A DNA stretch of 64,000 nucleotides from Henricia sp. BOLD:AAB3569. Taxonomy: Eukaryota; Echinodermata; Asteroidea; Spinulosida; Echinasteridae. Location: positions 62,001 through 126,000 of the forward strand of contig JBBELK010000557.1 in assembly GCA_037783545.1 (NCBI GenBank). The letters run 5' to 3'. A model generated the notes under the pieces. That model ran no database searches. It was not told the DNA's origin and worked only from the letters and a program-made list of their open reading frames with translations. A program made the translations under genes and the position numbers. This document shows positions 33,276-43,679 of the stretch, in pieces (within the stretch, counting starts at the first letter, position 1; each line of letters begins with the position of its first letter).

Positions 33276-33761
33276 TCTGTGGGGCGTCCCCCAGGAATTC
33301 TTTGCAATTTGACATAGATTTGAATCGGGGTATCATGTTTGATTACAGCGGAGATCCGTCACTTACATGTATCATAAGAAAGTAGGAAAAAATATGTAGG
33401 GGGGCGGGAGGGGGGAGGTGGGGGTTGGCCAGGCCCTTGTTAAATGTATTTGCAGTGTTCTAGTTATTCAACATTTTACACATACTGGTAAAAAAGCATG
33501 TTCAAAAGTTGTTTTCAAGAGCTTGCAACTGGGAAGAATCATGTTACATTGGCACCATTGTAGACTTTTGCGTGCACAATGACCCAATGTGACACATGTG
33601 TCACATTCCGAAAGTAAGGTCAAACGGGGTCATGCGCATAAAATTACCTGGAAACTGGTTTATTGTATCCCAAATAAACTTGTTAATGACCAAAAATATT
33701 TTTTATTTCGTCTTTAACTTGTTCTGGGCTCCCTAGGGGTTTACTTAAGCAAATCAAAGTG
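33276..33761. other. No gene recognised
   Basis: Contains a G-rich strip (33398-33427, GGGGGGCGGGAGGGGGGAGG) and otherwise unremarkable intron DNA. Confidence 0.4.
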
Positions 33762-34703
33762 TAAGCCTGTGTGATTATCAAAATTTAATAATCGATTAAA
33801 TCGGGAACAAAATAATCGCGATTAATCGCGATTATTTTGCTGAAAATTTGTCAACATCATTTTGAACCTTCAACTGTGCTCAAAACGCCAATACCATAAA
33901 ACAATACAGCACGGCTCTTATTTCCTGATATGAACACATTAGAAAGACTATTCCCACAACAGGTCCATTGGTGATTTTCAAAACACACACCCGGCCGGGC
34001 GACACTAACATGGCACAATTAATATTGATAACAACTGTATCGAACAACCGCCATTTCGTGGGGCAGTTTCTTTGTTCCTTGAGGACATGCATGGTTGCAC
34101 ATATTGTGCTTTCATTGTTGAACGGTTTAAGTAACAAAAGGTGCCCCACGAAATGGCGGCTATTCGATACGGTATATACAGTAGGCCTACATGATCATGG
34201 CGAACTGTCGATGCCCGCGCCCACAATGAGCGATGCATCGCCAGTAAAACAACACACACGCAACTATCCGTGTTTCGGCAATCGGGGACGGTACCTATAA
34301 ATTCATTAAAAAGTGATGAGTCTGCATCGAGTTCGCTTGGTGTGGTGGTTAGAGTGATATACTTATGTTATGAATGTCCCTGGTTCGATTCCCATTTAAT
34401 TGTGACAGATTTTGTGCAATACTGGTTACTTTGTTTTAAAAGATAAAGTAGTTAGAAGCTAGAAAGAGCCAGACAAACAATTGTAGTCTTTGTTCTGAGT
34501 GTTAAACGTGCTAAAGAAAAATGAGAAAATTGGGCTTATGGTACAGGACCATTATTGTAGGCCCAAAACCTACTAATCGCGATTAGTTGAAAATAATCGC
34601 GAGAGGCCGAATAATTGATTATTCAAAAAACCCGCGATTAGTGGTAGTAATGCACATCAGCCATTGATTAATATCGATTAATGACACTAATCACACAGGC
34701 TTA
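33762..34703. mobile_element. TIR element with AATCGCGATTA subterminal motifs
   Basis: Inverted ends TAAGCCTGTGTGATTA (33762-33777) and TAATCACACAGGCTTA (34688-34703). Both flanks inside the ends are rich in ATTAATCGCGATTA and ATCGATTA motifs (33785-33840, 34570-34680). The interior has a hairpin pair CCGCCATTTCGTGGGGCA / TGCCCCACGAAATGGCGG (about 34050 and 34143) and a SINE (34301-34570). No transposase frame. The ends suggest a hAT-like non-autonomous element (inference). Confidence 0.65.
34301..34570 (+). mobile_element. tRNA-derived SINE, second family, copy 2
   Basis: Plus-strand copy of the family at 14361-14623, with A-box-like TGGTGTGGTGGTTAGAGTGA and B box GGTTCGATTCCC (about 34382). 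Body ends in GGACCATTATTGTAGGCCC. Nested inside the 33762-34703 element. Confidence 0.8.
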
Positions 34704-34738
34704 TCTACGTGTACCACACGTGGTTTGGCAACTTTTGC

Positions 34739-36369
34739 CTATGGTCCCTCCCACTTCAACCGTAGTTTGGTACAAACCCCCTTCTTTCGTGCGGGGTTGA
34801 ACAACCAAACTAATTGGTTTTCTCTAATGCCAGGGTCACGTGTCTTCCTGTCGTAATTTCTCTTTTGCCTGCGTAGGCTTTTCCGAAGTCGGGATTGTGC
34901 CCGGTCATCATGCGCCCTCTGGATCTGACTACGCATACTTTGCGCATAGTCAGTTTGCACTTCATCACTGTCAGTGCCGGGCTGTTCCACAGTCAGGTCG
35001 ATGGGGAGTGTTACTTCTCGACCCATCATCATCACATTCAGGGATTCCCCAGTACTCTCTTGTGACGTACATCAGGTACGCACCAGTCGCGAATGAAAGA
35101 CACTTGTCCCAATCGCGTTGGCCCAAATAAGGATCGATCATCATCGATACCATATTTATGGGAGTTTTGTTAAATCTCTCAACGAGGCTGTCTGACTTGG
35201 GGTTGTAATCCGTTGTACGGGTCTTACAAATCCCCAAGATCTTGCACATTTCTTGAAACACGTCTGATTTGAAATTGGTCCCTTGGTGCGAGTGGATTTC
35301 TCTCGGTACCCCGTACCGACAAACGAATACGCTGACAAACTTGACAGCGACAGTTTCCGCTCTGGCATTAAGCCCGGCGCAAACGGGAGGCGAAAAACAC
35401 AAACCACGAAACAAATTCGTTTACTCCCCGTTTCGCGATTCAGTGTACAGAAATTCCACACAACAAAACAAAAATGCCACCGAAAAGGATATAGCGGTAA
35501 AGCAGTACAGTCACATGATATCTTGATACCACGTGATACCGCCGCAGACGGTAGACCGAAGCGTTTGTTTCGATGAAAACATGTTTTGCGAAACAAACAT
35601 GTTTGTTTCGCGAAACAACGTTTCGTGAAACGGTGTTTTCTGTTTTTGGGTAACGCAGACGAATGTCAAAGTCACGACAAAAACGTTTTTGTTTCGCGTT
35701 TCGTGTTTTTTTTCGTGTTGTTTGCGCCGGGCATTAAGAAGCCGCTTTCCCGTTCCCCTATCCTTGTGGAGACATGGCTTTGTTCTCCCAACGCAAGGCT
35801 AGAATTTCCTAAAATTGTTCGACAGGCACCTCCCGTACGAAGCAGAATTTTTTTTTCGGAACCCAGATGTCGTCCCTAATTGCCAAAATTTATAATCTAG
35901 CGGCGGGCTCGATCAGAATAATTTAGAAAGCCCTCAATTGTCCCTAAAACACACAACACTAATTGGTGCCATCCTTGTGGAGACCCTTATAGAAATACCC
36001 TGTGGAGACCTTTACAATTCTTTGTGCGCCATAGAACTCATGTCTCCACAAGGCACCAATTTTCAGTCGCGCATATGTCTCCATCCATCGAGTGGTGTAT
36101 TCGCCGACTACCAGTATCCACCGGTTCCTGTCATCTGTCTTGGTAAGGGGACCAACTAAGTCTATAGCAACGCGATCCATGGTTCCACCAACAAGGTATT
36201 CCACCCGCTGTTTCGGGGGAGGTTTCCTTTTGGCGCACTGGTCGGCGGTCATTCCTGACCAGAAATACCGCTGTTTAACGCTTGTCATGGTCTTTGTCAG
36301 ACCAAGACGGCCGCCCAGTTTCCCGCCATGCATCTCTTCAATAAACTGGCGCCTCAACATTTCTGGCAC
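34739..36369 (-). pseudogene. Ty3/gypsy integrase fragments
   Basis: Zinc-domain-like MHGGKLGG..., YFWSGM (36340-36240), core start MDRVAIDLVGPL (about 36180), then after the inserted element EIHSHQGTNFKSDVF and SLVERFN, and finally the C-terminal QKRNYDRKTRD region. The second catalytic Asp, normally in S-D-Q-G, is His here (SHQG), so even a repaired frame would be inactive. Several stops and frameshifts. Confidence 0.8.
35371..35733. mobile_element. Harbinger-like MITE with GCCCGGCGCAAAC ends
   Basis: Inverted ends AGCCCGGCGCAAAC and GTTTGCGCCGGGCA, flanked by TTA on both sides (35368-35370, 35734-35736; ATTAA is shared if the ends are trimmed by one base). The interior has several GTTTCGCGAAAC-type palindromes (35580-35640). 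It splits the integrase of the Ty3/gypsy remnant, so it is younger. A 3-bp TTA duplication fits PIF/Harbinger (inference). Confidence 0.75.
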
Positions 36370-36440
36370 AACCAGTCTCCAACGGACGGAATTCCCATCG
36401 TCCGACTCCCACCGTTGATAGAGTACGCCATCACGGATCG

Positions 36441-36919
36441 CTAATTGGTCCTAATACGACCAGTATGTCTTACTTGCCGGGTCATTGCAGTTACTTCTGT
36501 CCATGGAGGGCGCTCTTTCCCTCCACTCTTAGCGATAACCACCCAACGCATGGTGGCATCTGCTAACTGAGCCTCTTTCAGCTCATTATGACTCGGCTCT
36601 GGTTGCAAGAATGCAACCCTTGCTTTGGCCTTTTCTGTGTCATTGACGTCATCGGCGTCACCGTTGTCACAGTGATTGCACTGTTTACATGGTCGCCTTG
36701 ACAACCCATCGGCATGTGCATGCTTGGACGGTGCTGTATGGTGATATCATACTCTGATATGACCTCCAACCAACGAGCTAATTGGCCCTCTGGGTCCTTT
36801 GACCTCAGTAACCATCTCAGCGAAGAATGGTCTGTTCGCACGGTTACTTTCCGCCCGTACAGATAATGGCGGAAGTACTTTAGATACACTACTATTGCGA
36901 GCAACTCGCGTCTTGTCAC
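36441..36919 (-). pseudogene. Ty3/gypsy RNase H fragment
   Basis: Frame contains TRRELLAIVVYLKYFRHYLY, VRTDHSSLRWLLRSKDPEGQ and RWLEVISEYDITIQHRP, characteristic of gypsy RNase H and the tether region. A frameshift separates it from the following spacer. Confidence 0.8.
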
Positions 36920-37086
36920 GCAGTAGTTTTTCTCGGCCTGGTTAAGTTTCCTACTTGCGGAGGCAACGACCTTTTATACTCCATCTTGAACTTGGGACAA
37001 AACAGCCCCTATCCAATCATAACTTGCATCGGTATCTAGAACATACTCGCCCTCTAGTGACGGGTATGCGAGAACCGGTGACGTCA

Positions 37087-37725
37087 TCAACTCCTCCTTG
37101 AGTCTGGCGAATGCCTCCTGACAGGCGCAGCATCGCTCCACACAAACTCCTTAGACTTTGACGTTAAGGCGTGTAGCGGACTGGCAATGGTCGCAAAGTC
37201 CCAGATGAACATGCGATAGTATGAAGCGAACCCAATGAAACTCCTCAGCTCCTTCACACACGTTGGAACTGGCCAATCAGCTACAGCTTTGATTTTGGCG
37301 GGATCCGTGGAAACTCCTTCAGCAGAGACTATGTGGCCCAAGTAGTTTACTGACCCCTGGAAGAGGCTACATTTGCTCGGTTTGAGCTTAAGTCCAGCAC
37401 ATCTCAAACGTATAAACACCTTACGTAAACGTTCCAACTCCTCGTCCACCGTCTTGCCGAACACAATGACGTCATCCAAATAGACCAATATGATACCCCA
37501 TTGTAGTCCAGCTAACACTTTATCCATGAGTCGTTCAAACGTCGCCGGGGCGTTTGCCAAGCCGAACGGCATGACTTTCCAACGGTACAGCCCATTACGT
37601 AGCACGAACGTGGACTTCTGGCGCCACCTGCCAGTAGCCTGACGCCAAAGCCCTCTAGCGCATCAAGAGTGTCATCAATTATCTGTACAGGATATGCATC
37701 CTTTACTGCCACTGCATTCAAGCCT
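37087..37725 (-). pseudogene. Ty3/gypsy reverse transcriptase fragment
   Basis: The longest frame of the remnant. It encodes WKVMPFGLANAPATFERLMD, the catalytic LVYLDDVIVF, KCSLFQGSVNYLGHIVS and the connection region ELRSFIGFASYYRMFI. The preceding part (DAYPVQIIDDTLDAL) is in another frame, a frameshift near 37600. The YLDD active site is intact, but the protein as a whole is broken. Confidence 0.85.
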
Positions 37726-38435
37726 CTATAGTCTAGGCATAGCCGCTTCGAGCCATCCTTCTTTCTTACTAAAACTACATGTACGTTAGCCGCCCACGGG
37801 CTATCCGAAGCCCCTATTAAACCTCATCGTTTCAAGTCTTCTACTTGACGGTTGATCTCTTCAAGATTAGCCGTGGGATGGCGCCTCGGCCTTTGCTTGA
37901 CCGGTCTAGCGCCCTCAGTGTTTATACTGTGTTGGACGATGTCGGTATGACCAATGTCGCCATCACCTTGTGAAAAGACCTCTTGGAACTCTGCCAAACA
38001 GTTTCTCAGCTTCACATGGTCTTGGGGTGCCAATTGACTTTGCTCCTTTCGTACAGCTCCCTCAGGTGGATGGGTAGTACTGTACCCGTTCCAACTTGGG
38101 CATGACGCCTATCAGGCAGAGTTTCAACTTCAACTCTTGAAACAATCGCAGCCACGGTCCCTGCCCTGAGCACAAGCTTTTCCTTATTTGGGTTCAGTAC
38201 CCGAATGGGTCGTGGGCGTCCGATCAAGATCTTGAACGGGCGGTAGTGTGGAAAGACTATCCAGGATGCTGGGGTCTACAGGGTTGACGCGATTCAGCAG
38301 CTCGCTGAGGTGCTCGACCCAGCGCCACGCACCCAGACGATCTTTGACGAGGGATGGCACAATCACTAGAACGTAAGTTCTAGTGATGGAGTCATGGAAC
38401 AAATTTATTATGAATGTCGTCAATATCGGCAAAAC

Positions 38436-39265
38436 TCTAGATCACGGCTGCCTTTTTCCTACGCAGAAATGCCCGGACCTCAAAACAAACTCGAGCATAT
38501 TTGGCACGAAGACTGAAAGATGTGAGATTATCATAGGGCAGCTGTAATAGCCTTGTTCTTCTTTTGGAGAAGCTCGTGGTTATCTGGCGATGTCGACGTC
38601 GGGAAAGGCCAAGCACGGATATGGTAATGATAATTAAGTTTGTTATGCCGCATCAGGGCGGGCGCGGGGGCCTTGATTAAGTTGATAAGGCTTGCCTTGA
38701 AAGGTATTTTTTTCGTCCTTTGAAAAACAAAGTACCATGATTTCTTCAGCATGGTCCTGATGATTGAGCTGGTTCTCGTGAACCACAAAGTGTCGAGTTT
38801 CATTCAACCTGGTGGTTTTCTTGAACATAAAGTGCCAGAATTCACTAAACTTGATCAAGAGCGAGATGGTTTTCTTGGACCACAAAGTACATGTACAGTC
38901 ACGACTGCTTCTAGGGTGACCTGTTTATATAGTGGCCACCCGTCTCTGATCTGTAGCGGCCAGTTTTTGACGGTCCCAAAGGTGGCCACTATAGAAACTT
39001 TTCACTGCCCACTCTGGTCCTTAGCCACAAAATGGTTTATTTCCTTATTTTTTAAGACTGTGTAATGCGTGCTGTTGAGTGTATTCCCTATAATTCCGTC
39101 TGTAGACCCACTATTGCATAAAGTTACATCAATATATCATTCGTCTCAAACGCAGGACAAATTTGACATATGGTGCATTTTAAGTTGTATTTTTTTTTAA
39201 ATATGATTAAAAATCCACATTGATATTATTAAAAGTTCGTATTTACCTAAGAAAGCCATAAAAGT
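38436..39265. repeat. Intron DNA with short diverged repeats and a hairpin
   Basis: Between 38700 and 38890 a phrase GGTTTTCTTGAACCACAAAG recurs about four times with variation (period roughly 55). A 13-bp inverted pair TATAGTGGCCACC / GGTGGCCACTATA spans 38928-38993. No coding signal. Confidence 0.5.
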
Positions 39266-39320
39266 GTATTGGCAGGCAGAAAGGCAGGCGTCCACAATCC
39301 ACCGCAACTGACTAGCCCAA

Positions 39321-39414
39321 GCGAATTACTATTTCGCCCGGGCGGATTAGTATTTCGCCCGGGCGGATTACTATTTCGCCCGGGCGGATTACTATTTCGA
39401 CCGGGCGGATTAGT
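39321..39414. repeat. 21-bp minisatellite, GCCCGGGCGGATTACTATTTC
   Basis: Four to five consecutive 21-bp units (unit cut to show CGCCCGGGCGGATTACTATT), with the GC-rich half CGCCCGGGCG self-complementary. Confidence 0.85.
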
Positions 39415-39710
39415 GCCTCGGAAATTTTTTTTAAACTCTGGTCCTCAATGCACTTCCGTACGTTCTACATACCGCCATGGCCGTAATACTCTCAAAACTG
39501 GCGTACGCACCTTCGTTTTTCTCAATTTGACGATCGAATTGACATCGCTCCAAACAGACCCTGCAGTAGCCTCGTGTTTGAAACAAAATTATGAGATTGT
39601 TTTCGGATTTGCATAAAATCCTAGAGTCCTGCCTCTGCGCTATGGCGCTCGCGTATAACAGAGTCAATCAAGAGACTACCCGAATTGCGACCCAGCACGT
39701 ATCATTTTTG

Positions 39711-39793
39711 GACGGGGGGAGGGGGAGGGGGAGAAGGGGGGAGGGGGGGTGGGGGGGGGGGGGGGGGGGGAGGCGGGGCGGGGCGGCGCGGCG
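39711..39793 (+). repeat. G-rich strip, strong quadruplex potential
   Basis: About 80 bases of almost pure G with single A, C or T breaks (GGGGGAGGGGGAGGGGGAGA pattern), then GGCGGGGCGGGGCGGCG. Confidence 0.9.
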
Positions 39794-39856
39794 GGATTTC
39801 TTTTAGCGCGCCACCGTGCGGTCAGTGAAGGGAGGATTCACTTAAAAATTACCCAC

Positions 39857-39932
39857 AAACGGCTTTTTTTCTAAGCGACCCGCATGGCAACTTTACGAGT
39901 GAAAAGTCACTCACTTAGAGAAAAAGCCGTTT
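39857..39932. repeat. Hairpin, AAACGGCTTTTT arms
   Basis: Inverted arms AAACGGCTTTTTTTCTAAG (39857-39875) and CTTAGAGAAAAAGCCGTTT (39914-39932), two mismatches. Confidence 0.7.
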
Positions 39933-40268
39933 GGGGGTTAGGGGGGAAAATGGTTCTATTGAAAGTGTATAGGCCTTTTAAGCATATAATTTCAGTAAAC
40001 AACAAGCCTATACTTTCAGTATTTGGAAGTAGGTGAGATGTCATTTAAAGGTATTTAAAGGGGCAAACACCACCCTGATAAACACGGACTACTACAGGCC
40101 TTTTATAACGATACTCTGGAGATGCTCCACATAACAAAGAGCCCCTTGTGCTCTACAAATATGGTTTAAATCGGCACGGACAGCTGTGCGTCCATATCCG
40201 ATTCCAAACTGTTGGGCAATACTACATGTACATGTAAGTAGAAGCTAATATTTCTCTGTATTTTGCAG

Positions 40269-40694
40269 AATGTGGATTTGAAACTCCCGATGAATATAAG
40301 TACCACTACGAAAGCTCCGCCATTGATCTTTCGCGATTCGAGTTCCGTGTCAAGGCACATAACGACGCCCATATTGGCCTGAGTCCGCAACCTGCTGACG
40401 CCACGTACATGTATGAGATAGCCATCGGCGGTTTGCGCAATTCAGAGTCGGTCATACGCCGCTGCAAGCAGTGCCGCGACTTAGCGGTCTACTTCGAAGA
40501 TGGTCTTGTAAGTGCAGATGAGTTTCGTGGGTTCTGGATATCCTACGACGTCACGACCGGTCGTCTAGCCGTCGGGAAGCAAGGCTGCCAGGCACCATTC
40601 ATTGAGTGGATAGACCCAAATCCAATCCCAGTCAATTATGTCGGAGTCTCCACAGGTTGGGGAAGCACGGGAGTGTTTGGCTACCCGTGTGCAG
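40269..40694 (+). CDS. Exon 5: FAMeT-like domain, copy 3
   Basis: Third intact 426-nt, phase 1-1 exon: acceptor TATTTTGCAG to 40268, donor GCAG|GTAAAT at 40694/40695. The 142 residues include FRVKAHNDAHIGLS, YEIAIGGLRN, RRCKQC, RGFWISYD, GRLAVGK and EWIDPNPIPVNYVGVSTGWG. It is closer to the exon at 28757 (shared CRDLAVYFEDGLVSADEF) than to 25907, apart from the first residues (ECGFETPD), which look like copy 1. No stops. Its 5' flank (40060-40268) is the least interrupted version of the duplicated intron segment. The donor (GTAAAT) is slightly weaker than the GTAAGT of the other two. Confidence 0.9.
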
Positions 40695-41297
40695 GTAAAT
40701 ATTAATGCCACGGCAGCCTCCCAATACCACCACACATAGTGATTTTTCTGAAAAATAAAACAATTACATTTGTTAGGTTTGTGTTGGTCTATACAACTAT
40801 TGTGTCAGTCCATGTCAAATCACCCCCCAAAAAAATTACATTTTAAACCCGACCCTCTCGGATTTTGGTGAAACTTTGTATACATGTTGATTAGGATTTC
40901 ACAGCACCAAATATCAAAATTTAGATCAATCGGATCAGTGGTTCCGGAGATACGCTCCCCCCGAATTTTGGAATTTGTGGCCAAAAACGGCATGGACGTC
41001 TCTCAAGAACTACTGAGCCAATCTTCACAACATAGGTGTTGTTGGAAAGGGGATTAGTCAAGGATTCTAAATTTGCCATTATTTTTGGGATCGAATCATG
41101 TTGGGGGTGCATTGACCCTTGACATGACCTCGAATTTGACTTTGGATCAGGTGATCTTAAAATAACCTTTCCTGAAATTTAATCTCCCACTTATTAACTA
41201 AAACATAAACATTTTAGAGGTGTAATTTTTCGCACTGATTCAAAAGTTGCCCACCTGCAGAGATGATTGATAAAGTGCATTACAATGTGCATGGATC
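40695..41297. other. Exon 3' flank, then intron DNA with no gene
   Basis: 40695-40805 is the duplicated 3' flank. The rest is unrecognised. Frames on both strands are short. Confidence 0.5.
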
Positions 41298-41325
41298 AAG
41301 TGCATACATGTACATGTATGCACTT
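41298..41325. repeat. Perfect 28-bp palindrome
   Basis: AAGTGCATACATGT joined to its exact complement ACATGTATGCACTT. Confidence 0.9.
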
Positions 41326-41423
41326 TGTAAGTATCACTGTTGTCTTCATAATACATGTACTTACTAGGTTGTTATATCATAATTGTATTAGACTGCTTTC
41401 CTCTGACTTCATTCCTTCCCCGT

Positions 41424-41449
41424 GGGGAGGGGGGGGGGGGGGGGGGGGG
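41424..41449 (+). repeat. Poly-G tract, with a poly-C tract at 41604-41629
   Basis: G-run interrupted once by A near its start. A C-run of about 26 lies 160 bp downstream, so the two could pair. The C-run abuts the duplicated exon flank that begins CTGGAGGTGCTTC. Confidence 0.85.
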
Positions 41450-41972
41450 TGGGCGTGGTGGTCCGCTCTGTATGCCGAACGAACCCATAATGTGCATTCT
41501 CACGCAAAAAAATAGGCCTCCTATTGCGGACAGACATACTGGTACACATACTGGTAAAATATCCCCACCCCTATTTTGGGTGCGCGTGCCCGCTTTTAAG
41601 GGACCCCCCCCCCCCCCCCCCCCCCCCCCTCTGGAGGTGCTTCAGATGTACATAACAAAGAGCCCCTTGTGCTCTACAAATATGTGGGTTTCAATCGGTA
41701 CGATTCCAAACTGTTAGGCAATACTAAGTAGAACCTTCATTTCTCTGTAGTTTGCAGAATGTGGAATGGAAACTCCCGATGAATATAGGCCTAAGTACCA
41801 CTGCGAAAAGTCCGCCATTTATTTATTTATTTATTTCTGATATTTAACCAGGGTAACCTGTTCACATACTAAACGTGGTCTTCCACGGGCCCTGGGGTCT
41901 TAAAATGATTAAAAAATAATAAATTTAAAATATAAAATATTGTTCTAAAGCCAGACCCAGAACATCCTCTTG

Positions 41973-42108
41973 CAACAGTGCCCCTTTAACACACTCCCTA
42001 ACTCCTGCGTACAGTGGGCAACAGTGCCCCTTTAACGCACTCCCTAACTCCTGCGTACAGTGGGCAACAGTGCCCCTTTAACGCACTCTCTAACTCCTGC
42101 GTACAGTG
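41973..42108. repeat. 46-bp tandem repeat, three units
   Basis: CAACAGTGCCCCTTTAACRC begins units at 41973, 42019 and 42065. Each ends in CTCCTGCGTACAGTGG. It lies in the LINE 3' region. Confidence 0.95.
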
Positions 42109-42782
42109 GCCCTGTTGAAAAAGGCCCCATTTCGCGGTGGGACTAGCGACTAGGGACTATTAGTCGCCTCTGCTGAACCAATCAGGACGCTTGGCAGTGC
42201 ACATGCAGCATGACTGCAGGCATTCAAATGTAACGCGCGCAGATTGTAATCACCGTGCATGCATGTGATACATGTACTCGGTAATGCTGGCCGCGCCGTT
42301 GTCCGCGTCGACGATTGGCTGCTATTTGAATCATACTGGGGAATCCGTTCCATTACATTCGTCAGCATGCATCCCTGTTATTAATTTGAAAAACTGCAGA
42401 GTAAATTAAGATCGTCGTTTGAAAGTTTGGTAGGAATGGGACAGTCGTAAGGAACGGAACCCAGTACAATTTCTGGAAAGTATAGAAATCGTTTCTTTTT
42501 GGCATAACATGACCAAATTGATTAAATTACATCAAAATGACTCGGGCGTGAGTTGGCTCAAGACAACAGCCGGCTCGCTCCACAGATTTGCGTATTTTTC
42601 ATCAGGGTATTGTAACGTCGCTTCGCAGAGTGGAAATTCCCTGATATCTCAGGATGGACCCAGAAGGGAGCACTCATTTAATATATATAAGTACATGTAC
42701 ACGTAATTAAAATATAAAAGGTACACTTAAATACATTCCACAAAAACTAAAACAGGAACTAAAATGAAGCTAAAAGAATACT

Positions 42783-43082
42783 AAAATAATGTGTTGTTGT
42801 ATATTTTATGGCATCTTCGGCAACTAAGGCCCTTTATGCCATCAACTATACGGTTTTAGCTTTAACTATACTATATTATCAACTTAAGATGACGAAGAAG
42901 GAGTTGCAGTTTTAGAAGTGGGAGGAAAACCCCCAGAGAAATGCCCCAGGGGAAAACCCACGCGGTCAAGTAGGGACTGCAAACCCAATCCACATACACG
43001 CCCCGGATTCGAACCCGGGACGCCAGAGGTGAAAGGCTAGAAAAGAACCCGTACGCCAACCCGACCGCCTCAAAATAATGTG
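42783..43082 (-). mobile_element. tRNA-derived SINE with (AAC)n tail, second copy
   Basis: Same family and orientation as 13528-13775, with B box GGTTCGAATCC on the minus strand and an (AAC)n tail at 42794-42801. The 11-bp target duplication AAAATAATGTG is at 42783-42793 and 43072-43082. Slightly longer than copy 1, preserving more of the tRNA-like head (A-box-like TGGCGTACGGG). Confidence 0.88.
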
Positions 43083-43133
43083 AATTCCAAAAAGAAATTA
43101 AAGGCGAAACAAATAATTATAAAAGAACAGAAT

Positions 43134-43151
43134 TACACACACACACACACA
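43134..43151 (+). repeat. (CA)n microsatellite
   Basis: Eight to nine CA dinucleotides. Confidence 0.9.
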
Positions 43152-43319
43152 GAACACACAGGGCAAATGAAACGAACAGATAACAAGGCAGGGGAACAAA
43201 TAAAACTGGTAGGACGTACAGAACAAATGGGATATGTTGGACAATAGGACAAACAAACAATATGACGGGTATACAACGTATAATAATTTAAAACGAACAA
43301 AAATAATGTAAACAAATAA

Positions 43320-43640
43320 TTAAGAGGCAGATTCTGCAAGCCATTTCTTTACTTTGATCTTAAAATTGTCAAGTGAGCAAGATAACCGTAAGTTTGAAGG
43401 TAGGCTGTTCCACACCGTTATACTACCAGTTACAAGCGGGCTATATTTCAAGCAGTCGGCATATGTAGGCATAAGACCATGATTATATTTATACATAAAA
43501 ACTGCCCTAAGATAAACAAAATCGTTTATCCAAAGAAGGCCAGCCAAGGTCATTAAATAAATCACAAGAAGGGTAATCATATCTAAGCTTTTCCTAAAAT
43601 TATGCCGGTTTGGAAGATGGTGAGGTATATTCGTTGAGGA
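43320..43640 (-). pseudogene. C-terminal tail of LINE reverse transcriptase ORF
   Basis: Frame encodes YKYNHGLMPTYADCLKYSPL and then VWNSLPSNLRLSCSLDNFK..., KKWLAESAS before the stop. The WNSLP phrase with a following -FK-K-KKWL is the usual end of CR1/L2/jockey-type ORF2 proteins. Confidence 0.75.
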
Positions 43641-43679
43641 TGGTGTGGCGCAAAGAACCTGCGCATAAGTTTGGTGGTT

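Larger units (their letters stand above)
34735..38435 (-). mobile_element. Ty3/gypsy retrotransposon pol remnant
   Basis: A degraded but nearly complete pol region on the minus strand in canonical gypsy order: RT entry (about 38030-37824), RT core, RNase H, integrase zinc domain, integrase core and C-terminus (to 34739). It is broken into at least eight frames by stops, frameshifts and small deletions, and it carries an inserted 363-bp TIR element (35371-35733). Gag and LTRs were not identified. It lies antisense in the long intron between the domain exons. Confidence 0.85.

Noticed and set aside
33044-33336. Minus-strand frames with repeated CYTLYVT-like peptides
   Set aside because: They are translations of the 14-bp minisatellite.
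39269-39806. Frames with FRPGGL repeats and poly-Gly/Arg
   Set aside because: Produced by the 21-bp minisatellite and the G-rich strip.
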